From: Amycolatopsis mediterranei
GTDB lineage: Bacteria > Actinomycetota > Actinomycetes > Mycobacteriales > Pseudonocardiaceae
DNA: 64,000 nucleotides
Direction of reading: 5' to 3'
NCBI RefSeq assembly: GCF_026017845.1
Contig: NZ_CP100416.1
Location: 8,698,842 to 8,762,841 of the forward strand
Shown here piece after piece: positions 58,590 to 64,000 of the stretch (the first letter of the stretch is position 1; each line of letters opens with the position of its first letter). The notes beneath the pieces were generated by a model. It worked only from the letters and a program-made list of their open reading frames with translations. It did no database searches and was not told the DNA's origin. The position numbers and the translations under genes were made by a program.

Positions 58590-59314
58590 GGCTGCTTGCA
58601 CCCGGTGCTGAAGCAGCGCAGCGTGAGGTTCGAGACGAAGGTGTTGCCCGGTCCCGAAACCAGGCCGGTGAGCAGGCGGCTGACGTCCTCGTGCCCGACG
58701 CACCCGCCGAACGCGGGTGTGGTGAAGGTCGACGTCACCTTCACCGGCGACGCCGGCAGCGAAATCGGGACCAGCGCCTTGATGGTGACCGCCGCTGGCT
58801 GGGCCGTCCGGCAGTCCGGGCCGACGTCGAGGGGCCGTCCATCCACTTTGACGTCCGAGAGCTTGATGAACACCTTCGCGGTCAGGTCCGTGTCGGCGCA
58901 GATGTTGGTCTGGGTGGCCTTGCAGTCCTTGTCCTTGCCCGTGTGCACGGTGGCCGTTCCCGAAGCATCGCCGTCCGGGACGATCTCGACCCGGCCGGTG
59001 GTGGCCATGAACCGGAACGCGACGAAGTAGCCGTCGGTGGGCGGGATGGCCAGCTTCCCGGTGATCGGCACGGTGCTGGTGAGGCCGCCCAGTGCGCCGT
59101 CGAAGGTGCCCGGCGGGAAGGCGATGTCGGAGCCGAGCTTGGCCACGTGGCTCGTGGTCGGCTGCTGCGCGTCCCCGAGGGTGAACCCGAACGGGATCTG
59201 CGTGGCCGGGGCGTTTTGGCTGGGCACGGGCTCGCCCGGCGCGGCTTCCGCGGCGCCGAGCGAGAACGCGGCCACTGCCAGCACGAGCGGCAGTGCAAAT
59301 CGGGTCAGGGTCAT
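58586..59314 (-). CDS. Secreted DUF6801-like protein, coupled to yrbEA
   Basis: A 242-residue exported protein: signal peptide (TLTRFALPLVLAVAAFSLGA, cut near AEAA), then a beta-rich domain with paired Cys (CKATQTNICAD, GPDCRTAQ, GGCVGHE, RCFSTGC). The end pattern GGCVG ... LLTGLVSGPGNTFVSNLTLR matches the C-terminal end of the DUF6801 proteins in this window (GCGFLTGLITGITSGPGNKL). It lies five bases after the preceding DUF6801 gene and its stop overlaps the yrbEA start. It could deliver or bind the lipid cargo of the Mce system; this is inference from context. Confidence 0.8.
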   Translation of the reverse strand: MTLTRFALPLVLAVAAFSLGAAEAAPGEPVPSQNAPATQIPFGFTLGDAQQPTTSHVAKLGSDIAFPPGTFDGALGGLTSTVPITGKLAIPPTDGYFVAFRFMATTGRVEIVPDGDASGTATVHTGKDKDCKATQTNICADTDLTAKVFIKLSDVKVDGRPLDVGPDCRTAQPAAVTIKALVPISLPASPVKVTSTFTTPAFGGCVGHEDVSRLLTGLVSGPGNTFVSNLTLRCFSTGCKQP

Positions 59315-59319
59315 CGAGT

Positions 59320-60738
59320 TCACTTCTTGGTGAGGGTGACGTCCAGCTTGTTGCCCGGGCCGGAGGTGATGCCGGTGATCAGCCCGGTCAGGAAGCCGCA
59401 GCCGGTGAACCGCGGGATGTCGTAGGTCGCGGTCAGCTTGCCGCCCTTGAGCGGGTCGAAACCGGGCGCCGAGGTCAGCGGCACGTCGGCGGGCTTCACC
59501 GTGTGGCACGACTTCGACGACAGGATCGGGAAGCCGAACACGCGGACCTTGGTGAGCTGCACGTCCATCCGGGCGTTCGCCTTGACCGCACCGGCGGTGA
59601 GCGTGCCGTCGATCGCGCCGACCGGGTCGAGCTTCACCGTCGCGGACGCCGGGATGAAGCCGAAGACGCGGAAGTTCACGTCCGACTTCGGCAGCGCGAG
59701 CTGGGCACCGAACTTGCCGGACGCCGCGTCGAGTTTCGCGTCCAGGGTGCCGGGGCCGAGGGGCAGCGTGGCGCGCAGCTGCTTGAGGACCGACTTGCCC
59801 TGCACGGAGTACTTGACCTCGATGCCACCCGGCGGGTTCGTCGGCTGGGTGGTCGGGGTCGTGGGCTGGGTGGTCGGCGTTGTGGGAGTGGTCGGCGTCG
59901 TCGGTTCCGTGGTCGGGGTGGTGGGCTCCGTGGTGGGAGTCGTCGGTTCCGTTGTCGGAGTCGTGGGTTCGGTGGTCGGGGTGGTGGGTTCCGTCGTCGG
60001 AGTGGTCGGAGTCGTCGGCTCAGTGGTCGGGGTCGTCGGTTCCGTCGTCGGGGTGGTCGGCGTCGTGGGCGTGGTCGGGGTGGTGGGCGTGGTCGGGGTG
60101 GTGGGCGTCGTCGTGCCGCCCGCCGGCTTGATCTCGAACCTGCCCAGCTGCTGGTTCTGACCCGGGACCGCGACGCAGTCGGACGTGAACGTGCCGAGGT
60201 CGGTCGGCTGGCCGTCCGCGGTGCGCGGGGTCATCGTGGTGCTGAAGTTCCCGACCGTCACCGACGCCGTGCCGGGGCTGGGGAACGTCACCGCCGGCGC
60301 CTTGCCGCTGCTCTTGACGTGGAACGCGCCCGACGGCGGCACCGGCGTCGAAGCGATCGTCAGCGGCAGGTTCAGGTTCAGCGTCTTGTCCACCGGGTAC
60401 TTGAGCACGGCTGCCGCCTTCGCCGAGCCGTCCAGCGAAGTGGCGCCGACCAGGGCGAGGCCCTCGGTGGCGGTCTCCGGCACGGTGACGTCGACGTCGA
60501 AGGTGATCGGGGTCGACGAGGCACCCGCGACGGCGTTGTCCGGCAGGTTGGTGTCGATCTTCACCGACAGCACCTGGTCGCCGATCAGCGGGAACGGGCA
60601 GTTGTAGTTGATCGTCAGGCTCACCGGCGCGGCCTGGCTCGGGCCCGCCCCGACGAGCGCGACGGCCGCCGCAACCGCCGCGGTGGTCACGGCGGCGAGA
60701 CCGAAAGCGGGCTTTCTCGACTTCCACGAAAACTTCAC
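59320..60738 (-). CDS. Secreted DUF6801-type protein heading the mce operon
   Basis: A 472-residue exported protein: signal peptide (cut near GPSQA, about residue 36), N-terminal DUF6801-like domain (about 38-205; LTINYNCPFPLIGDQVLSVK), a 97-residue linker of TTP/TTEP repeats (209-305) and a C-terminal domain (about 306-472; VNFRVFGFIPAS, RVFGFPILSSKSCHTV, IPRFTGCGFLTG). GTG 60738 follows GAGGTGA. It probably opens the long operon that continues through the mce genes. The flexible linker could span the cell wall, placing the two domains apart. Function unknown. Confidence 0.86.
   Translation of the reverse strand: MKFSWKSRKPAFGLAAVTTAAVAAAVALVGAGPSQAAPVSLTINYNCPFPLIGDQVLSVKIDTNLPDNAVAGASSTPITFDVDVTVPETATEGLALVGATSLDGSAKAAAVLKYPVDKTLNLNLPLTIASTPVPPSGAFHVKSSGKAPAVTFPSPGTASVTVGNFSTTMTPRTADGQPTDLGTFTSDCVAVPGQNQQLGRFEIKPAGGTTTPTTPTTPTTPTTPTTPTTPTTEPTTPTTEPTTPTTPTTEPTTPTTEPTTPTTEPTTPTTEPTTPTTEPTTPTTPTTPTTQPTTPTTQPTNPPGGIEVKYSVQGKSVLKQLRATLPLGPGTLDAKLDAASGKFGAQLALPKSDVNFRVFGFIPASATVKLDPVGAIDGTLTAGAVKANARMDVQLTKVRVFGFPILSSKSCHTVKPADVPLTSAPGFDPLKGGKLTATYDIPRFTGCGFLTGLITGITSGPGNKLDVTLTKK
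59824..60114 (-). repeat. Low-complexity coding repeat (TTP/TTEP linker)
   Basis: About 97 codons of the DUF6801 gene are short tandem units reading TTP, TTEP or TTQP (basic period 9 to 12 or 21 bases). The nucleotide repeats are imperfect, with different synonymous codons, so it is an old repeat kept for its protein property (an extended, flexible, possibly O-glycosylated linker) and could vary in length between strains. Confidence 0.85.
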
Positions 60739-60990
60739 GGGTCGTCACCTCGGGAAATGGGGGAATTTCGGCAAAGCTACCTCCGTGTTTCCGGGCGAAC
60801 AAGCCGCCTGCGATTCTTTGTCACACACAGGAGATCGCCTCACCTCGGAAGAGTCACGCAGGTCAGCCCTTATCACGCGGGTACGATCCGATTCCGCGAA
60901 AACTGTCACGCGCCCGGCGAATGGCGGCGATCTTCTTGATCGCGACGGCCCGGTCCCGATACCTTTTTCCCAGGCAGGAAAGGAGCGGCC

Positions 60991-61920
60991 ATGCCCCAGC
61001 CGGTCATCGCCGTGACGGACCTCGCGAAACAGTACGGCGAAGTCACCGCGCTCGCCGGGATCAGCCTCACCGTCGTCCGCGGCGCGGTGCTGGCGGTCCT
61101 CGGCCACAACGGCGCCGGGAAGACCACCTTGATCGACATCCTCAGCACGCGCGTCCGGCCGAGTGCGGGCACCGCCCGCGTCTGCGGCTACGACGTCGTG
61201 CAGCGCGGCTGCGCGGTCCGGCGGCGGATCGGGGTGACCGGGCAGTTCGCCGCGGTCGACGACGCCCTGTCCGGCCGCGGGAACCTCGTGCTGATCGCCC
61301 GGCTGCTGGGCGCGAGACCGCGGCAGGCGCTCGCCCGGGCCACCGAACTGATCGCCGCCTTCGGTCTCGAAGACGCGGCCGACCGCCCGGCCGGGACGTA
61401 TTCCGGCGGGATGCGCCGCCGGCTGGACCTGGCCGCGGGCCTGGTCGGCGCGCCGCAGGTGCTCTTCCTCGACGAGCCGACCACCGGCCTCGACCCGGTG
61501 AGCCGGGCCGGGTTGTGGACGACCGTCGAGGGCCTCGCGGCGCGCGGCACCACCGTCGTGCTCACCACCCAGTACCTCGAGGAAGCCGACCGGCTGGCCG
61601 ACCACGTCGTCGTCCTCGGCCTCGGGCACATCACCGTGTCGGGAACGCCGGCGCAGCTGAAGGCCCGGCTCGGCACCCGGACGGCGACCCTCACGTTCGG
61701 CACCGAACTGGCGTTGTGGCGCGCGGCAGACGCGTTGTCGCGCCTGGGTTTCGCGGCCGGCCGCGCCGGGCTGGTGCTGACCGTGCCGCTGTCCGGCCCG
61801 GGCGACATCCCGGTGGTGGTCCGCGCGCTCGACGCGGCGGGCGCGCCGCTGCGGGATTTGACGGTGACCGAGCCGACCCTCGACGACGTCTACCTTTCGC
61901 TGCACCGGACGGCGTCGTGA
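60991..61920 (+). CDS. DrrA-type ABC transporter ATP-binding protein
   Basis: A 309-residue ATPase with Walker A GHNGAGKTT (about residues 38-46), the signature YSGGMRRRLDLA, Walker B VLFLDEPTTGLD and switch His replaced by Gln in LTTQYLEEADRLAD, all typical of DrrA/daunorubicin-resistance ATPases, including the extra C-terminal domain (TEPTLDDVYLSLHRTAS). ATG 60991 has GGAAAGGAG upstream. The permease gene overlaps its stop (GTGA). It is divergent from the DUF6801/mce operon across 252 bases of spacer. The exported substrate is unknown. Confidence 0.93.
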   Translation: MPQPVIAVTDLAKQYGEVTALAGISLTVVRGAVLAVLGHNGAGKTTLIDILSTRVRPSAGTARVCGYDVVQRGCAVRRRIGVTGQFAAVDDALSGRGNLVLIARLLGARPRQALARATELIAAFGLEDAADRPAGTYSGGMRRRLDLAAGLVGAPQVLFLDEPTTGLDPVSRAGLWTTVEGLAARGTTVVLTTQYLEEADRLADHVVVLGLGHITVSGTPAQLKARLGTRTATLTFGTELALWRAADALSRLGFAAGRAGLVLTVPLSGPGDIPVVVRALDAAGAPLRDLTVTEPTLDDVYLSLHRTAS

Positions 61921-62765
61921 GCCAGTTTTGGATGACACAGAGCCGGCATCGCGCGGCGGTCGCCGCACTCGGCGACCCCACGGCCTGGCCGGAATCCGGC
62001 TTCTGGACGCAGGTCCGCGTGTTGACGGCCCGTTCCTCGCGGACGGCGTTCGGCGACCGCCGGCTGGTCTTCTTCGGCCTGCTGCAGCCGGTGGTGCTGC
62101 TGTTGCTGTTCAGCCAGGTGTTCAGCGGCGTCGGCGCGCTGCCGGGCGTCGCGGCGTACCAGGGTTACGTGAACTTCCTGGTGCCGGCGACGCTGGTCAA
62201 CATCGCCATGACGACGGCGATGAGCTCGGGCGCGGGCCTGCTGGCGGAGATCTACGGCGGCTTCACCGGACGGCTGCGCTGCCTGCCGATCTCCCTGTTT
62301 TCCGTACTGGTGGCCCGCACCCTGGCGGATGCCGCGCGGCTGGGTGTCCAGCTGGCGGTGACGGCCGTGGCCAGCGTGGTCTTCCTGGGCTTCCGCCCGG
62401 CGGGCGGCCTGGTCGGCCTGGCGTTGGCCCTGGTGCTGACGCTGGTCGTCGGCTGGTGCCTGAGCTGGGTGTTCGTGGCGATCACGACGTGGCTGCGCAA
62501 GGCGGAAACGCTCCAGGCGGCGTCGTTCGTGGTGATGTTCCCGCTGATGTTCTCATCGAGCGCGTACATGCCTCTGGACACGATGCCGGCGTGGGTCCGC
62601 GCGGTTTCGGCGGTCAACCCGCTGACCTACGCGATCGACGCAACCCGCGCGCTGGCTTTGGCCCGCCCGCTCGGCTGGTCGCTCCTGACGGCCCTGATCA
62701 TCGCCGCGGTGGCCGCGGTGGCGGGCGCCACGCTGGCCGCCCGCACCTTCCGGCGCCGCACCTAA
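61917..62765 (+). CDS. DrrB-type ABC-2 transporter permease
   Basis: A 282-residue ABC-2 permease with about six spans: RLVFFGLLQPVVLLLLFSQV, then VNFLVPATLVNIAMTTAMSS, LAEIYGGFTGRLRCLPIS (the EAA-like loop), and MFSSSAYMPLDTMPAWVRAV followed by NPLTYAIDATRAL, a hallmark of DrrB-like exporters. GTG 61917 overlaps the ATPase stop. Together they form a complete two-gene exporter, probably for a lipid or lipophilic compound. The 3' end overlaps the convergent glycosyltransferase remnant by four bases. Confidence 0.92.
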   Translation: MSQFWMTQSRHRAAVAALGDPTAWPESGFWTQVRVLTARSSRTAFGDRRLVFFGLLQPVVLLLLFSQVFSGVGALPGVAAYQGYVNFLVPATLVNIAMTTAMSSGAGLLAEIYGGFTGRLRCLPISLFSVLVARTLADAARLGVQLAVTAVASVVFLGFRPAGGLVGLALALVLTLVVGWCLSWVFVAITTWLRKAETLQAASFVVMFPLMFSSSAYMPLDTMPAWVRAVSAVNPLTYAIDATRALALARPLGWSLLTALIIAAVAAVAGATLAARTFRRRT

Positions 62766-63160
62766 CCCAGCGACTCCAGCCTCGTCGCGGCCTCTTCCGC
62801 TCCACCCGCCGCTTCGAACGAGTCGCGGATCTTCTCGGCGCCGAGGCGGTACTGACCCGCCGATTCGATCGCCTCGCGGATGTCGGCCGCCTTCGCGCGG
62901 TCGAACCGCAGCCGCACCCCCGCCGAGGCCGCGACCACCTGCTGGGCCAGCATCGACTGGTCGTCGCGGATCGGGGCCACCACCAGCCCCCGCACGGACG
63001 GCATCCCGGCCAGCGCGTCGACGCTCTCGGCCAGGAACCGCACGCCGGCCGCCGCGTTCGCCGTTCCCAGCGTCACCACGACCAAGGGGCGTCCGTCCAC
63101 ACCGGACCATTCGCCCGCACTGGCGGCCAAGGCGGGCCCGACGTACGACACCGGAACCAC
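62762..63160 (-). pseudogene. Remnant of a UGT/MGT-type glycosyltransferase
   Basis: The 132-codon frame keeps only the nucleotide-sugar half of a YjiC/MGT-like glycosyltransferase: RPLVVVTLGTANAAAGVRFL (start of the C-terminal domain) and then VVAPIRDDQSMLAQQVVAAS with GVRLRFDRAKAADIREAI. The HGGxG donor-binding loop that should lie between these two blocks is missing, and the whole N-terminal acceptor domain (about 200 residues) is absent. It is therefore a doubly deleted pseudogene. The 5' end abuts an aldo-keto reductase remnant on the other strand. Confidence 0.7.
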
Positions 63161-63164
63161 CGGC

Positions 63165-63627
63165 CGGCACTACCGCACCCCGGTCGCGGAGACGTTCCTC
63201 GCGCTCTCGGATCTGGTGCGGCAGGGGAAGATCCGGTACGCCGGGACGTCGGAGTGGACGGCCGAGCAGCTCCTACAGGCCCACGAAGCCGCGGCGCGGT
63301 ACAACGTGCCGCTGATCGCCAACCAGCCGCACTACTCGATGCTGTGGCGGGTGCCCGTGGCGCAGGTGATGCCGGTGGGCGGCGCGGATCGGCGTCCGGC
63401 AGTTCGCCTCGGTGTCCCTCGCTCAGGGCGTGCTGGCCGGCAAGTACCGGGATGGCCGGATCCCGGCGGGTTCGCGCGCGGCCGGGCCGCCGCCCAGCCG
63501 GCCGTTGCTCCTGCCGGAGCTGCTGGAACGGGTGGAGCTGCTGCGTGGCGTCGCGGACGACGCCGGCCCAGCTTCGCCCAGACCGACCCGCGGCTGGTGT
63601 GGTCCGCCGCCCGCTCAGCTGTCCTAG
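63165..63627 (+). pseudogene. Remnant of an aldo-keto reductase
   Basis: Translation from about 63170 gives TPVAETFLALSDLVRQGKIR, YAGTSEWTAEQLLQAHEAAA and LIANQPHYSMLWRVPVAQVM, the second half of a Kv-beta-like aldo-keto reductase barrel. The frame then shifts between about 63375 and 63400, after which the family sequence resumes as GVRQFASVSLAQGVLAGKYR and later PELLERVELLRGVADDAG. The catalytic Tyr/Lys half is missing, and the end at TAG 63625-63627 is also degraded. It is a truncated, frameshifted pseudogene. Confidence 0.72.
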
Positions 63628-64000
63628 CCGGCGCCGAGGCAGACGAACGGGCGGCGGAACGGGTCGACGGCGATCGCGTCGGCCAGCGCCAGCGCCGGGC
63701 TCTCCCGGACGGCCAGCGCGCGGTAGTAGTCGTCCATCGCGGCGGCCGAGGCGAGGTCGCCGACGCGCGACAGCGGCGCGATCACCGTCCGGGAGCCGCT
63801 GGCCAGCAGCGCGCTGGCGAAGCCGAGGGCTTCGTCGCCGGGCCGGATCCGGTTCATCGCGAGCTCGCACGCGGCGAACACGACCTGCCGCGGCGGCTGC
63901 CGCAGCCCGGCCATCTCGTGGCCGAACAGCGCGCCGTCGGCGAGTTCGAGCCGGGAGAACAGCGCGTTTTCCGGCTCGTGCGCGCCGTGCGCGGCGAAGT
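63624..64000 (-). CDS. CHAT-domain protein, C-terminal part (runs off right edge)
   Basis: The frame is open to the right edge; the visible 125 residues are the end of a CHAT (caspase-like) peptidase domain. The catalytic His lies in FAAHGAHEPENA, right at the edge, and the catalytic Cys in QVVFAACELAMNRI, followed by GFASALLASGSRTVIAPLSR and VDPFRRPFVCLGAG at the C-terminus. CHAT proteins in actinomycetes often carry N-terminal TPR repeats, which would lie outside the window. The stop overlaps the aldo-keto reductase remnant. Both catalytic residues are present, so it is likely functional; substrate unknown. Confidence 0.85.
   Translation of the reverse strand, partial: FAAHGAHEPENALFSRLELADGALFGHEMAGLRQPPRQVVFAACELAMNRIRPGDEALGFASALLASGSRTVIAPLSRVGDLASAAAMDDYYRALAVRESPALALADAIAVDPFRRPFVCLGAG

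Noticed and set aside
59824..60114. Tandem repeats considered as a CRISPR array or minisatellite locus
   Set aside because: They are in frame, have no unique spacers and encode a TTP/TTEP linker typical of secreted proteins.

Overview
The window looks like chromosome of a high-GC actinomycete of the Pseudonocardiaceae, most likely Amycolatopsis. The evidence is the very GC-rich third codon positions, frequent GTG starts, GTGA/ATGA start-stop overlaps, a complete yrbE-mce locus, DUF6801-type secreted proteins, an expanded PucR-type regulator family and GC-rich palindromic spacers. The species call is an inference. No rRNA, tRNA, CRISPR array or prophage was seen.

Layout. 1-5.8 kb: tail of an IS4-like transposase, a Rieske ferredoxin/reductase pair, an Imm5-like protein, an alpha/beta hydrolase divergent from its TetR regulator with a duplicated operator, and a two-gene coiled-coil/membrane unit. 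5.8-10.1 kb: branched-chain 2-oxoacid dehydrogenase genes (E1alpha-E1beta-E2) divergent from an Lrp/AsnC regulator, then a GNAT enzyme. 10.3-20.5 kb: secreted GH3 glycosidase, two lipoproteins divergent from an OmpR-type two-component system, 4-hydroxybenzoate hydroxylase with an IclR regulator, and a GH18 chitinase with two DasR-like boxes in its promoter. 20.5-26.1 kb: a truncated P-loop kinase ending in a long hairpin, a small unknown protein, a Ser/Thr kinase coupled to an envelope protein and facing a Pro/Thr-rich membrane protein, and an ArsR-SRPBCC fusion behind a perfect inverted repeat.

26.3-36.1 kb: efeO-efeB without a neighbouring efeU, a phospholipase C, a five-gene phosphatase/kinase/receiver/STAS/anti-sigma operon of partner-switching type, and a secreted DUF2252 protein. 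36.1-48.3 kb: two DUF6801 proteins, a lipoprotein-lipase pair, a truncated GtrA gene, and four paralogous PucR-type regulators around an alpha/beta hydrolase. 48.3-60.7 kb: one long minus-strand operon, probably starting with two secreted DUF6801-like genes, then yrbEA, yrbEB, mceA-F, two Mce-associated proteins, a 54-residue protein and a ketoreductase-like protein with a degenerate active site. 61-64 kb: a DrrA/DrrB-type ABC exporter, two decayed genes (glycosyltransferase and aldo-keto reductase), and the C-terminal part of a CHAT-domain protein running off the right edge.

Themes. Most genes are in tightly coupled operons paired with a divergent regulator, and convergent gene ends often touch or overlap. 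Where convergent genes do not touch, the gap usually holds a strong palindrome or 21-bp repeats (12.9, 30.4, 41.4 and 48.3 kb) that could end transcription from both sides. The functions point to a soil saprophyte: chitin and glycan breakdown, aromatic and branched-chain catabolism, lipid uptake and surface remodelling. The most unusual content is the PucR cluster, the DUF6801 genes fused to the mce operon, the kinase/envelope-protein module and the repeat families.
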